This document shows, piece after piece, positions 18,796-29,400 of a stretch of DNA of 64,000 nt. This DNA is from Bacteroidota bacterium (GTDB taxonomy: Bacteria > Bacteroidota > Bacteroidia > Bacteroidales > Paludibacteraceae): NCBI GenBank assembly GCA_023459355.1, contig JAEWUM010000040.1, positions 62,001 through 126,000 of the forward strand. Direction: 5' to 3'. Both the position numbers and the translations under genes were made by a program. The notes under the pieces were generated by a model. The model was not told the origin of the DNA, did not search any database, and saw only the letters and a program-made list of their open reading frames with translations. Within the stretch, counting starts at the first letter, position 1. Each line of letters begins with the position of its first letter.

Positions 18796-20634
18796 ATGTT
18801 CAACATCATTTCCATATTCAAAAGATTCCTGCCTCCATACAAAAAGTATGTGTTCTGGAGTCTCTTTTTTAATTTTCTGACGACTATTTTCAGCCTTTTC
18901 TCTTTTGCCGCGCTGATTCCTGTGTTGCAGATTCTTTTCGGCATAAAAAAAACAGATGTGGTTTACATGTCCTGGTCGTGGGATGATTCTTTCCTGCATT
19001 TGGTTGATGTGACCAAGAACAATTTTTCATTTTATCTAAATGCAGCCATTCTGAATTCGGGTGTTGAGCTGACGCTACTTTTGATTGGTCTGTTTTTGAT
19101 TGTGATGACCGCCTTCAAAACCGGTACAGCTTATCTGGGGGTACGTATGACAATTCCTTTGCGTACCGGTGTAGTCAGGGATATTCGTAATAAATTATAT
19201 AAGAAAATTGTTTCATTACCCATCGGCTATTTTACAGAAGAAAGAAAAGGTGACATCATGTCGCGTATGTCTGCTGATGTAAATGAAGTAGAAGTTTCTA
19301 TCCTGAACGCGGTCGATATGATTTTTAAAAGCCCGGTGATGATCGTGATTTACTTGGCAGTTATGTTGTTGATGAGTTGGGAGCTGACCATTTTCGTAAT
19401 GTTGTTGTTGCCCGTCAGCGGATGGCTAATCGGTATTATCGGTAAAAATCTGAAAAGAAAATCCAATGAAGTGCAGGAGCAACAAGGCGAAATGCTTTCT
19501 CAGATGGACGAAACAATTGGCGGATTACGGGTAGTAAAGGCTTTTAATGCTGAATCGAAAATCGAATCCCGTTTTGGTGCTTTGAATGAACGCATGCGCA
19601 GGTCCTTTTTTAACCTGCATGCCCGGTATAATCTGGCAGCACCTTTGAGCGAGTTTGTGGGTACTGTGGTAATTGCCATCTTACTTTGGTTTGGAGGGGT
19701 TCTGATAGTAGGAGAGAAGAGTTCTATCGGTCCGGCCGAGTTTATTTATTATCTGGTGATATTTTACAGTATTATCAACCCGGCCAAAGACTTATCGAGG
19801 GCTTTTTATGGCATTCGCAAAGGTACGGCTGCATTGGAACGAATCGATAAGATACTGAACACTGAAAACAATATTCCGGAGCCGAAGAAGCCGGTAGAGA
19901 TAACAGGTTTCCACGATAAAATTGAGTTTAAAGACCTGAGCTTCAAATATCAATCGGAATGGGTGTTGAAAGACATCAATTTAACTGTGCCGAAGGGAAA
20001 AACGGTAGCTTTAGTCGGACAGTCAGGTTCGGGTAAAACAACCCTTATTGATCTTTTTCCACGTTTTTACGAAGTGAAGAAAGGAGAAATTCTGTTGGAT
20101 GGTGTTAATATAAAGAAAATCAAATCACATGATATTCGTAAACTTATCGGCAATGTGAATCAGGAAGCTATCTTATTTAATGATACTTTCTTTAATAATA
20201 TCGCATTCGGAGTAGAAGAGGCAACGCTGGAGCAGGTGATAGAAGCTGCCAGGATTGCAAATGCGCACGATTTTATCATGGCTACGGAAAATGGCTATGA
20301 GTCGACTATTGGAGATCGTGGCAGCAAACTTTCTGGTGGTCAGCGACAACGCATCAGCATTGCCCGGGCAATTCTCAAAAATCCGCCCATCCTGATTTTA
20401 GATGAGGCTACTTCGGCCCTGGATACAGAATCAGAGAAGATGGTACAGAAAGCATTGGAGAGTCTGATGAAAAACCGTACGACATTGGTGGTGGCGCACC
20501 GTCTTTCTACGATTAAAAAAGCCGACGAGATATGCGTGTTGCACGAAGGGCGCATCGTTGAGCGAGGCAAACACGACGAATTGATAGCTTTAGATGGGTA
20601 TTATAAAAAGTTGGTGGATATGCAGTCTTTTTAA
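18796..20634 (+). CDS. ABC exporter, fused membrane and ATPase domains (MsbA-like)
   Basis: Half-transporter of 612 residues that works as a homodimer in the inner membrane. Six helices (ABC_membrane, residues about 20-330) are followed by an ATPase with Walker A GQSGSGKTT, Q-loop, signature LSGGQRQR and Walker B ILILDEATSALD; the H-loop is in VVAHRLST. In Bacteroidetes such genes often encode the lipid A flippase MsbA, but drug or peptide exporters look alike. MsbA is therefore a plausible, unproven assignment. Confidence 0.9.
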   Translation: MFNIISIFKRFLPPYKKYVFWSLFFNFLTTIFSLFSFAALIPVLQILFGIKKTDVVYMSWSWDDSFLHLVDVTKNNFSFYLNAAILNSGVELTLLLIGLFLIVMTAFKTGTAYLGVRMTIPLRTGVVRDIRNKLYKKIVSLPIGYFTEERKGDIMSRMSADVNEVEVSILNAVDMIFKSPVMIVIYLAVMLLMSWELTIFVMLLLPVSGWLIGIIGKNLKRKSNEVQEQQGEMLSQMDETIGGLRVVKAFNAESKIESRFGALNERMRRSFFNLHARYNLAAPLSEFVGTVVIAILLWFGGVLIVGEKSSIGPAEFIYYLVIFYSIINPAKDLSRAFYGIRKGTAALERIDKILNTENNIPEPKKPVEITGFHDKIEFKDLSFKYQSEWVLKDINLTVPKGKTVALVGQSGSGKTTLIDLFPRFYEVKKGEILLDGVNIKKIKSHDIRKLIGNVNQEAILFNDTFFNNIAFGVEEATLEQVIEAARIANAHDFIMATENGYESTIGDRGSKLSGGQRQRISIARAILKNPPILILDEATSALDTESEKMVQKALESLMKNRTTLVVAHRLSTIKKADEICVLHEGRIVERGKHDELIALDGYYKKLVDMQSF

Positions 20635-20636
20635 AA

Positions 20637-20690
20637 GTCTCCGGTCACCAGTAAAGTCACCTGTCTCCAGTCTCCAGACTCCAGACTTCG
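20637..20690. repeat. CTCCAGT-type repeat (patch 5)
   Basis: Degenerate repeats of TCTCCAG/TCACCAG between the ABC exporter and tyrS, matching part of the composite patch at 16.1 kb. Confidence 0.65.
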
Positions 20691-20756
20691 GTAGCGGGAG
20701 TGTTTTAAGAATTACAAATATTGATTAATTTCGCGAGCTAAAAATATATTATAAGA

Positions 20757-22049
20757 ATGAACTTTATAGAAGAACTCTCCTGGCGTGGTATGATACACAC
20801 CATGATGCCGGGAACAGAAGAGCAATTAGCAAAAGAAATGACCGCGGCGTACGTGGGAATTGATCCTACTGCGGATTCTTTACATATCGGTCACCTGGTG
20901 AGTGTGATGATGTTGCGTCATTTTCAACGTGCCGGTCACAAGCCTATTGCCCTCGTTGGTGGTGCAACTGGTATGATTGGCGATCCCTCAGGGAAATCGG
21001 CCGAACGAAACCTGTTGGATGAAGCAGCCTTGCGTCACAATCAGGAATCCATCAAAAAACAACTGGCGAAGTTTCTTGATTTCGAAAGTGATGCCCCCAA
21101 TGCTGCCGAGTTGGTGAACAACTACGACTGGATGAAGGAGTATTCTTTCCTGGATTTTATCCGTGATGTTGGTAAACACATTACAGTTAATTATATGATG
21201 GCGAAAGACTCCGTAAAAAAGCGTTTGAGCGCTGAGTCGAGTGTGGGTATGTCGTTTACCGAGTTTTCATATCAATTGTTACAGGGTTATGATTTCCTTT
21301 GGTTGAATCAAAATAAAAACTGTAAACTTCAGATGGGAGGCTCAGACCAATGGGGTAATATCACAACCGGAACCGAACTGATTCGCAGAAAAACCGATGG
21401 AGAAGCCTTTGCGTTGGTTTGTCCGCTTATCACCAAAGCTGATGGCGGTAAATTCGGAAAAACAGAAAGTGGCAATGTGTGGCTTGACCGCAAGTATACT
21501 TCACCCTACAAATTTTATCAGTTTTGGTTGAATGTGAGCGATGCCGATGCCGAAAAATACATCAAGATATTCACGTCCATCAATAAAGAAGAAATTGAAG
21601 TGTTGGTAGCGGAACATGCTCTCGCGCCACATCAGCGTATTTTGCAAAAAAAACTGGCAGAAGAAGTAACCGTCATGGTACATTCACGTGAAGATTATGA
21701 CGCTGCGGTGGAGGCTTCAGGAATCCTTTTCGGGAATGCTACCTCGGAAGCGTTGAAAAAGTTAGATGAAGACACTTTGCTTTCTGTGTTTGAAGGCGTA
21801 CCTCAGTTTAAGATATCAAAATCATTGTTTGTTGATGGAGTTAGAGCAATTGATTTGCTAACAGATCATGCGGCTGTTTTTCCTTCAAAAGGAGAAATGC
21901 GTAAGCTTGTTCAATCAGGTGGAGTTAGTTTAAATAAAGAAAAGCTTGAAAGTCAGGACTTGCTCATAACGGAATCTGTTTTACTGAACGATAAATATCT
22001 ATTGGCTCAGAAAGGAAAAAAGAACTACTTTTTGCTGATAGCAGAGTAA
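20757..22049 (+). CDS. tyrS: tyrosyl-tRNA synthetase
   Basis: Charges tRNA-Tyr. The 430-residue class I synthetase has the HIGH-type motif LHIGHL (about residues 41-46), the tyrosine-binding block GGSDQWGNITTG and the KMSKS equivalent KFGKTESGN. An S4-like RNA-binding domain forms the C-terminus (GEMRKLVQSGGVSLN). The length is normal. A terminator follows directly. Confidence 0.97.
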   Translation: MNFIEELSWRGMIHTMMPGTEEQLAKEMTAAYVGIDPTADSLHIGHLVSVMMLRHFQRAGHKPIALVGGATGMIGDPSGKSAERNLLDEAALRHNQESIKKQLAKFLDFESDAPNAAELVNNYDWMKEYSFLDFIRDVGKHITVNYMMAKDSVKKRLSAESSVGMSFTEFSYQLLQGYDFLWLNQNKNCKLQMGGSDQWGNITTGTELIRRKTDGEAFALVCPLITKADGGKFGKTESGNVWLDRKYTSPYKFYQFWLNVSDADAEKYIKIFTSINKEEIEVLVAEHALAPHQRILQKKLAEEVTVMVHSREDYDAAVEASGILFGNATSEALKKLDEDTLLSVFEGVPQFKISKSLFVDGVRAIDLLTDHAAVFPSKGEMRKLVQSGGVSLNKEKLESQDLLITESVLLNDKYLLAQKGKKNYFLLIAE

Positions 22050-22050
22050 C

Positions 22051-22082
22051 AAAAAACTCCCCTTGAAGAAGGGGAGTTTTTT
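22051..22082. terminator. bidirectional terminator after tyrS
   Basis: ACTCCCC/GGGGAGT stem flanked by A6 and T6. It serves tyrS and the converging lipoprotein gene. Confidence 0.92.
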
Positions 22083-22096
22083 AGTGAGAACATTAC

Positions 22097-22600
22097 TTAA
22101 TGAGGTTGTTCTTGTTGCTTAATGGCCCAAAATGCACCGGAAATGTTTTTAATTCCGTCTTCTGTTTTTAACTTACCAGTAAATGTGCCTTTAATTCCGT
22201 CTTCAGCAACGGTAATAAATACAATGGTTACATTGGCATCGGTGTCAATGTTTCCGTAAGAACCATGAACCATAATCATGTCTTCTTCGTTTGCGGTTGA
22301 ATAAGCTTTTGCGGTTAATGCTGTTTCATTTGAGTAACTTCCATACATAATGGATAAATGTTTTTCAGCTTCTGTGGTCTGCATAAATCCATTGATAAAT
22401 ACTTCGCCATTAAAACCTTCTGTAGATTCTCCGTACTGGCCATAAGTGCAATCGAGAAGCTCTTCTTCGCCATCATCGAAAATTACTACCATTTTACCTT
22501 CTGCGAGGTCATCGAGTAATCCTTTTTCAATTTCTTCACAACCACTGAAAAGTACGCTGGCAGACATAATCACTGCAAAAAAATAAACAAGTGCTTTCAT
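22097..22600 (-). CDS. small lipoprotein of unknown function
   Basis: A 167-residue protein with a lipoprotein signal peptide ending in the lipobox LFSGC (Cys20), then a short acidic segment and what looks like an all-beta domain. No family is recognised. ATG 22600 (MKALVYFF) is preferred over the longer frame to 22840, which would run through the promoter and first bases of tRNA-Gln. It converges on tyrS. Confidence 0.75.
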   Translation of the reverse strand: MKALVYFFAVIMSASVLFSGCEEIEKGLLDDLAEGKMVVIFDDGEEELLDCTYGQYGESTEGFNGEVFINGFMQTTEAEKHLSIMYGSYSNETALTAKAYSTANEEDMIMVHGSYGNIDTDANVTIVFITVAEDGIKGTFTGKLKTEDGIKNISGAFWAIKQQEQPH

Positions 22601-22777
22601 AAAAAATGTTTTTATCGTTAATAAATGTGTAAGACGTTCAAAAATAGTAAATTTTATTGAAAATACAAGTATAGTCAGGCATTTTTGTCGATATTCTAAA
22701 AATATGTTGACATTTGGAGTTAGAATATACCTGAATTGAACATGAAAAAAAAGATTCTTGAAATTTTCCGTCTCCTC

Positions 22778-22808
22778 TTGCGAAAACAGAAAAACGGTTG
22801 TATCTTTG
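22778..22808 (+). promoter_or_regulatory. promoter of tRNA-Gln
   Basis: TTG (22778-22780), a 20-base spacer, then TATCTTTG (22801-22808). Confidence 0.78.
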
Positions 22809-22832
22809 CACCGCTTTAAAAAGCACATTGCT

Positions 22833-22903
22833 TGTCCCATGGTGTAATGGTAGCACTCCTGATTTTGGTTCAGTCAGTCTAGGTTCGAATCCTGGTGGGA
22901 CAA
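22833..22903 (+). tRNA. tRNA-Gln (TTG)
   Basis: 71-base cloverleaf: acceptor TGTCCCA/TGGGACA, D-arm GGTGTAATGGTAGCAC, anticodon loop TTTTGGT with anticodon TTG, T-arm CTAGGTTCGAATCCTGG and discriminator A. The 3' CCA is not encoded. Confidence 0.95.
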
Positions 22904-22915
22904 CAGATAAATTAC

Positions 22916-22959
22916 AAACCCTTCTGATAATCAGTGTGATATCAGAGGGGTTTGTTTTT
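22916..22959 (+). terminator. terminator after tRNA-Gln
   Basis: Long stem formed by AAACCCTTCTGATA and TATCAGAGGGGTTT with a roughly 10-base loop, followed by a T-rich tail (GTTTTTG). Confidence 0.8.
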
Positions 22960-23617
22960 GGGGGTTAAATGTGGAGAGTAAAAGGGGGATCAATCGGGTC
23001 AAACCAATAGATTGTTTATTGTTTTTTATGTTGAAAGTTCTTTTATATTTGCCAATTGAGTCAATAAATTGTTCAGACTTCAGATAAAGTAAGTCATATA
23101 TCAATGTATAACTTGAAATTTCTGGCATTGCAAACACTAAATATGTAAGTGTAATCGGTTGATTTGAAGTTATAAAGTCCATAAACTTGTTTTGACTGTC
23201 GTTCAAATCCACCCATATTTTAGTTTATGTTGAAACTTATCCATAATTTATTCGTATTTTATCCGAACAAAGATTATTAGGTTCTCTGAAATATCTATAG
23301 CTTATTCGTATTATCAAATTTTTTATTGGCTATAACTATTTACCCCACACCCAACCCAAGAGAAAGCACACATTGCATGCCTCTGCATCAGATAATACAG
23401 TCAATATTTCTATGTGGAAATTTTCAACAAACAATCTTGCTGCTGCATTATGTTCTTTTTAAAGTCTGAGTTCGCCACTGGCTGATTGCTACAAGTCTGA
23501 TTCAGAGGAAAAATACTTCACACCTGCATTTCAGCAGCAACTGTATTGTTGCTATAGCTATGTGAGAATAAAACTGATCGATAAAACATGTACATATAGA
23601 CCTACTTTCATTATTCT
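22960..23617. other. gene-free AT-rich stretch at the edge of the carbohydrate locus
   Basis: About 660 bases without a convincing gene. The 93-codon minus-strand frame (22931-23212) overlaps the tRNA terminator and has no recognisable features. A short TTATTCGTATT motif occurs twice (near 23240 and 23300). No integrase remnant or copy of the tRNA-Gln 3' end was found. Confidence 0.5.
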
Positions 23618-25177
23618 TTATTTAAAGAAATAAACCGATATTCCACAAATCAAAACATAAACAAGCGCATAAGGCAGGGCATTTTTCAGAATTTCGCCTT
23701 CCTTTCCCTGCTGACCACAGGCCGATGTAGCGACTGCAATGCTTTGCGGAGAGATAATTTTACCTCCTGTTGCTCCGGCAGAATTTGCTGCTGCCAGCCA
23801 TGATGGGTCTGCAGCCCCACCAGATACACCGTTTATTCCTAACTGTTGAGCCACATTAGCCTGAAGTTTCCCAAACAAGATATTAGAGGAAGTATCGCTT
23901 CCGGTCAGAAAGGTGCCCAAGAAACCGACCAAAGGAGCAAACAGGGGATAAAAAGCTCCTGTCAACGCTACCAAAGCCGTTCCAGTCTGAGAAATCATTC
24001 CAGCATTATCCAACAATGACGACATGACAATCAAAGCTGAAACCGTAATCATCGTTTTTTTTAACTGTTTAACGGTATTCCAGAGAATCCTTAATATCAT
24101 TTTCAATTTTGCCCCCTGAATAAGTCCTCCAATCAATGTCCCGGCAAACAGCAACATCCACGTATCTGTAAGGAATGAAATTTTTACACTTTTCATTTGA
24201 TAATCCTGCATTACCACATCGTATAGCCGAAAAGGAATAGTAAAAGAAACATCTTCCAGCCATTCTTTCAACTGAAACAGCGGGCTGGTAAGAATGATAA
24301 AAGCCAATATCAACCCGTATACACTCCATGCCGTAACAACAGAGCTGGGAGATAATGATGATTTTTCTTTTCTTTTTTTATGATGCAATGATGCTATTTT
24401 GCCATAGGCAACTGTAGCCAAAATTGAGCAAAGACTGCCTATTATTGCCGGCGTTTCAGCACCTAAATATCTTGCCGTTAAGAACTGAGAACCAAATGAA
24501 ACACCACCGACCAGTAATCCGAGGAATAAATGTTCAGGAATTCTTTTTATTTTAGGATCAGTAAGAAGCACCAACACTATCGGAACCAAAAACATGAGCA
24601 CAGCTAACTGCCAGGTTATGTTCACGCTCAATTGCTGTAAATCTGTCACTCCGCTTTCACGTGCCAACACAACCACTGGGGTGCCTACCGCTCCAAAGGT
24701 CGTAGCTACACTATTTGCAATCAAACTAACAAGGGCCGAGAATAAAGGCTTGAAACCGAGACTAATCAGAATTGCTGCCGGGATAGCGACTGCTGTTCCA
24801 AAGCCCGCCATTCCTTCCAGCAAACCTCCAAGGCCCCATGTGATCAACAATACTTGTACGCTTTTGTCGGACGAAACCGATATAAACTGGGATTTGATGA
24901 CCTCCATACTTTTAGTGTGAACCAATACGTTATAGCTGAAAATAGCCATAAGTATTATTGTCAGAATAGGGAAATAAGCCTTCAGAATACCATAGGTAAC
25001 AGTAAGTCCAGTGTCAACCAGAGGGTATTTAAAATAGAATACAACTAATAATATCGTTACTCCTAATGTTATCAACGCACTTTTATCTCCGCTCATCCGC
25101 AGAAATCCAAGTAAAAAAATAAGCAACAAAGCTGGAGTTACCGCCAGCAATAAATCCGGGAACAATATATCCATCAA
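23618..25177 (-). CDS. L-lactate permease family transporter (LctP)
   Basis: Inner-membrane permease of the LctP family, members of which take up lactate or glycolate with protons. The 519-residue protein is almost wholly hydrophobic, with about 12-14 helices. It has family blocks such as GGLLEGMAGFGTAVAIPAAIL, NSVATTFGAVGTPVVV and FLGTFLTGSDTSSN. It is the last gene of the long minus-strand cluster, 44 bases after the aldose epimerase. That position suggests uptake or exchange of an acid linked to sugar breakdown, but the substrate is an inference. Confidence 0.9.
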   Translation of the reverse strand: MMDILFPDLLLAVTPALLLIFLLGFLRMSGDKSALITLGVTILLVVFYFKYPLVDTGLTVTYGILKAYFPILTIILMAIFSYNVLVHTKSMEVIKSQFISVSSDKSVQVLLITWGLGGLLEGMAGFGTAVAIPAAILISLGFKPLFSALVSLIANSVATTFGAVGTPVVVLARESGVTDLQQLSVNITWQLAVLMFLVPIVLVLLTDPKIKRIPEHLFLGLLVGGVSFGSQFLTARYLGAETPAIIGSLCSILATVAYGKIASLHHKKRKEKSSLSPSSVVTAWSVYGLILAFIILTSPLFQLKEWLEDVSFTIPFRLYDVVMQDYQMKSVKISFLTDTWMLLFAGTLIGGLIQGAKLKMILRILWNTVKQLKKTMITVSALIVMSSLLDNAGMISQTGTALVALTGAFYPLFAPLVGFLGTFLTGSDTSSNILFGKLQANVAQQLGINGVSGGAADPSWLAAANSAGATGGKIISPQSIAVATSACGQQGKEGEILKNALPYALVYVLICGISVYFFK

Positions 25178-25221
25178 TTTAAGTCTTTATTGCAACATTA
25201 CTTTATAGTTTTTTGAATACC

Positions 25222-26373
25222 CTAATTATTTGATGCAAACCTATATTCAGTTACCGAATGATACTCTTTCCCGGGTCGTAACACACACGATGGAAAATCA
25301 GGGTGGTTCGGTGTGTCGGGATAATGTATGGTTTCTAATATCAATCCGCCATATTTTTCCAGAGGACGACCTTGTTTTCCTATGATTTTTTCTGAAAGCA
25401 ACCGACCTGTGTAAATCAATATCCCTGGTTCTGTGGTCCAAACCTCCAAACGTCTCCCCGAAACCGGTTCACTTAATTCGGCAGCTTTGGCTAACTGTCC
25501 TGTTTGATTATTCAAAACCCAGTTTGCAGAATAGCCCTCCATGATCCGCATATGTTCGTTCGGTTGATCGATGCGTTCCAGAAATGTATGCGGAGTCCGG
25601 AAATCCAGCGGAGTCCCCGCTACCGGTACAATCTCTCCTATTGGAACATAACCTGCATTATTGGGGGTTATTGAATCGGCGTAAACCGTCAGATAGTTGT
25701 CTAAAACAGTTCCTCCCTTTTGGCCTTTAAGATTGAAATAACTATGTTGCGACATATTCACGATTGTGGCCTTATCTGTGGTTGCACGATATTCTATTCT
25801 CCAGGTATTCTCCGGTGTCCAGAAGTACTTTACCTCACAATTCAGATTGCCCGGATAACCTTCTTCTCCATCAGGACTCAGCCGGGTGAAACGAACACCG
25901 ATGGTATCATTCTGTTCAAAAGGTTCTCCGTGCCACATGACCCTGTCAAAACCCATATCACCGCCATGCAAATGGCAGGGAAAACCATTTGGGATATTAT
26001 TGCACGACAACTGGTATTCTACCGAATCAATAATAAAACGGCCATTGGATATACGGTTGGCATAACGACCCAGCAAGGCACCGAAAAATCTTTCCTCGCC
26101 TGTTTCATAGCCTTTTATATCGTCATAGCCCAACACTACATCATCAAACTCACCCTTTTTATCAGGGACAATAATCTTCACAACACGGCACCCATAATCA
26201 ATCACTTCCATCGAAGCACCAGAATAATTTGTGAGGCGGAAAAGTGTTACTGTATCCCCTCCCGAAGTTACCCCGTAAGGGATAACCTCAATGGAGGAGT
26301 GTTCTTTTGCAGAACAGGAAAACAACACAACCAAAATTGTCAAAAATAATATGCTTATTATCGTCCGTTTCAT
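25222..26373 (-). CDS. aldose 1-epimerase (galactose mutarotase), lipoprotein
   Basis: Interconverts alpha and beta anomers of free aldoses. The 383-residue precursor has a lipobox VLFSC (about Cys19). The mutarotase fold has FFGALLGRYANRISNGRF, the catalytic His in VNMSQHSYFNLKG and the His in GFPCHLHGG, and the C-terminal catalytic Glu in GLILETIHYPD. The lipid anchor puts it in the envelope, so it would act on sugars released outside the cytoplasm. ATG 26373 is preferred over 26397 because it gives a standard lipoprotein leader. Confidence 0.92.
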   Translation of the reverse strand: MKRTIISILFLTILVVLFSCSAKEHSSIEVIPYGVTSGGDTVTLFRLTNYSGASMEVIDYGCRVVKIIVPDKKGEFDDVVLGYDDIKGYETGEERFFGALLGRYANRISNGRFIIDSVEYQLSCNNIPNGFPCHLHGGDMGFDRVMWHGEPFEQNDTIGVRFTRLSPDGEEGYPGNLNCEVKYFWTPENTWRIEYRATTDKATIVNMSQHSYFNLKGQKGGTVLDNYLTVYADSITPNNAGYVPIGEIVPVAGTPLDFRTPHTFLERIDQPNEHMRIMEGYSANWVLNNQTGQLAKAAELSEPVSGRRLEVWTTEPGILIYTGRLLSEKIIGKQGRPLEKYGGLILETIHYPDTPNHPDFPSCVLRPGKEYHSVTEYRFASNN

Positions 26374-26486
26374 TTTATCTTTCTTTGATCCACACATATG
26401 ACGGGTGTAATAATTGAACTCATGAGCAAATTCAACACGGAGTATAGTTTTGCTGGATTTTACGTTGCGATTCCTAAGGTCATATA

Positions 26487-29400
26487 TTACCTACAACATT
26501 TTAGGTTAAAAGTTTTTTTATACATATCTTCAGCAAAAATATTTAGTGCATACGGGTCATTAATTTTTGCCTGATAGAAATATTTATCTCTCATTTCAGT
26601 GTTTTGGGTGTAGTCATAAGCTAATGCCATCAAATAACTATAGTATGCAGTACGACTTTGTTTTGCATCATCGCAATAGCTGAGGAAGAACGGAGATGCT
26701 GAGAAATAACCTGCATCTTGAGTATTTATTGCTCCCTGCCACTCACGCAATTTATTGTTGATAAGCATATCTCCTTCATATCCATGGCCCATCTCTCTCC
26801 AACTTAATGCCTGATAATATGGAAGCTCACGCAGGTGCATATCAGAAAAATAATCAATTTCAAATTCTGTAATGTATTTGAAGTTTTCGTTTGCTCTTGC
26901 AATTTGTCCCAAAGATTTTAGGCAAAGGCCTTCGTAATACTTATATGGAACCAATTTAACAGTATTCCAAAGACCAGCACCAAGATTTTTAGGCAAAGTT
27001 TGTGCTTTTCTAAAACACTCAATGGCATCTTCTAATTTATTCTCACTCATATATTTTCGTCCTTTCAGATAATAAGCCATCATATATTGTTCGGCAACGG
27101 CATGTTCTCCTCCTTCACAAGGTACAAAATCACGTCCTTCAAGCAACTTTATTGCTTCATCTTCTTTTCCAGCCATATTATACGCACGAGTCCATTCCAG
27201 CACGACATCATCACGGGTAATATTATTGCTCTGACTATTGAGAAAAGAAAGTCGCTCAATGGGATCGACTCCTGTTCTACCCATCACATAGGCCGTCTCA
27301 AACACTAACTGTTCATTTCCAGAGCTTAGTGAAAGTGCTTTTTTCAGCATGGGAAGGACGTCATTTTTCCTGCCGAGATGCGTGTAATAAGCCGCTGCCA
27401 GATTACGTGCTGCACGGTAATCATTGTCAGACACTTCAGACCACAGGCCAGCAGCATCAGAGTAATGACCCTTATCATACAAGGCACACGCAAGCTGAAA
27501 TTTTGCTTTAGCATTATTTCGTTGAGACCAACCTTGCAAAGATTCAATTTCGCACCGGCGATTAGGAAATGCTATACCTTCGTTGGCCGAATTATCAGGC
27601 ACCGTCCCTTTAAGATCAGCATAAATGGCAGAAAGACTAAAACATATGGGCTCATTTTTCTTCAACATTTCAACTAGGAATATGACTTCATCTTTAAGAC
27701 CTGATAATAAAAGAGTTTCAACAAGATCAAGAACCAACTGATTTTTATCTGTGGTTATTTTTCCCATAAAGTCTGACTGAGCAACATTACCGGTTAGCAC
27801 TCCAAAAAAACCTGCTAAATGATTCAGTTTATCATTCGACAAAACATCTTTCAGTTTATCATCTGACATCTTTCTATTGCCGTTAAGATATGACGCATAT
27901 ATCATCATTGCATTTGCTAACGTGTTGTTTTGATTGTAAGCAACAGCTTTGTTCAAGTGTTCAATTGCCTTTTCATATTCTTTGTTTCTGACATCCAGCA
28001 AAGATATGTACGTCATTGCAGGCGAAACATATGCACTTGCCCATGCTGATTTTTGGAAATAATCGTATGCCAAAGCAGTGTTATTTAATGACAAATATGT
28101 TTGACCTAACAGATAATATAACTTTCCGTCTTCCAAACGGGTATTGAACTGTGTTAGCACTTTTTCAGCTCTGTGCAGATATTCTAAAGCCTCGTTATAA
28201 AATGCATTTTTCAGTTCCTGTTCTCCCAAAGCAATCAATGCCGGAGTAAAATTCGGGTCACGTAAAATTGCTTCTTTATAATAACTTGCTCCTTTCACTA
28301 CGGGATCGCGGTATTGATCAACATGAAGCCCTTCAAGATATAACTGCAATGCACTCTCTACTTTCTTAAGATTTGGCATATCCTGGGTCGTCTGTGGAAT
28401 ATTAAAATTATTATATTTTTTTATCTGATATTTCATCAAGTCATTCCCATCCTTACTGGAAACTTTTACAGTGTATCCCGGTTGCATTGCAAGATCAGCA
28501 GGAATAAAATACTCCTTACGGGCATTCATCTGTATCTTCTCAGAAAAAAGTATTTCATCTTTATCATTGACAACAGATATCCTCACTGTATTGGCCTTGT
28601 TCAATTGCACACTGATCTTATTTTTACAAGATATTGCACCAGCTTTGTTTGCAAAATCAGGAACTCCCATCTCACCAATAGGAAACCAGAACTGTGAAAA
28701 TATTTTTGTTTCGGTAGGTTCCAGCCAACTGAAGTCCGGTTGATTATCTGAATAGCTCCCGGCCATCAGTTCACAATACGGGCCATCTGTATCAGTCAAC
28801 GCTTTTTCCCAGGAATCTGATAATTGATTGTATGCCCAGGTAAACATCTTTTTCCCCGGTGAAACATGGTGATCTCCAACATGTACCACACCACATTTCT
28901 TTCCATTATCATACCCTCCAAAGAAATCATACTTCGATGCTGCACTAAAATATGAAGTCGGCTGAACTGTATTTTTATGTTTACTTATGTCTACAGCTCC
29001 ATCGTAACGAATACCATTGTAAACGCCTGCTGCATTCGATGCTATCGGGTAGGTCGTTACAGATCTTTTATAATGAAAGAAAACATGGCTGACATCATGC
29101 GGGAAAAATATTTCATAATTTTTATTTGATGGGACTGCTACATTTTCCCACCATAAAAATGAATGTCTGAATGGAGTTCTATTTGACAATTTCACTCTGG
29201 TTTCGAAAATGGATTCTCCCGGATTGAGTACCACACCAAATGTTCCTTTCATACGATCAACCGGGTCGTGTTCCGACATCCATACGATGGCACCTCCATT
29301 AGGGAGCTTTTCAACCTCATAGTCAACCGGCATGAAAGAAGATGGCCGGTGATGATATGGCCAGTTAAATTCAAGGCCTCCAGATGTCCAGGATCCCAAC

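Noticed and set aside
18319..18999. Long minus-strand open frames antisense to purB and the repeat patch
   Set aside because: They lie opposite well-supported genes and a dispersed repeat and contain no recognisable protein.
22931..23212. 93-codon minus-strand open frame after tRNA-Gln
   Set aside because: It overlaps the tRNA terminator, and shows no domain, signal peptide or credible start context.
22833..23617. tRNA-Gln 3' end as a phage or island attachment site
   Set aside because: No second copy of the tRNA 3' end and no integrase gene was seen in the window.
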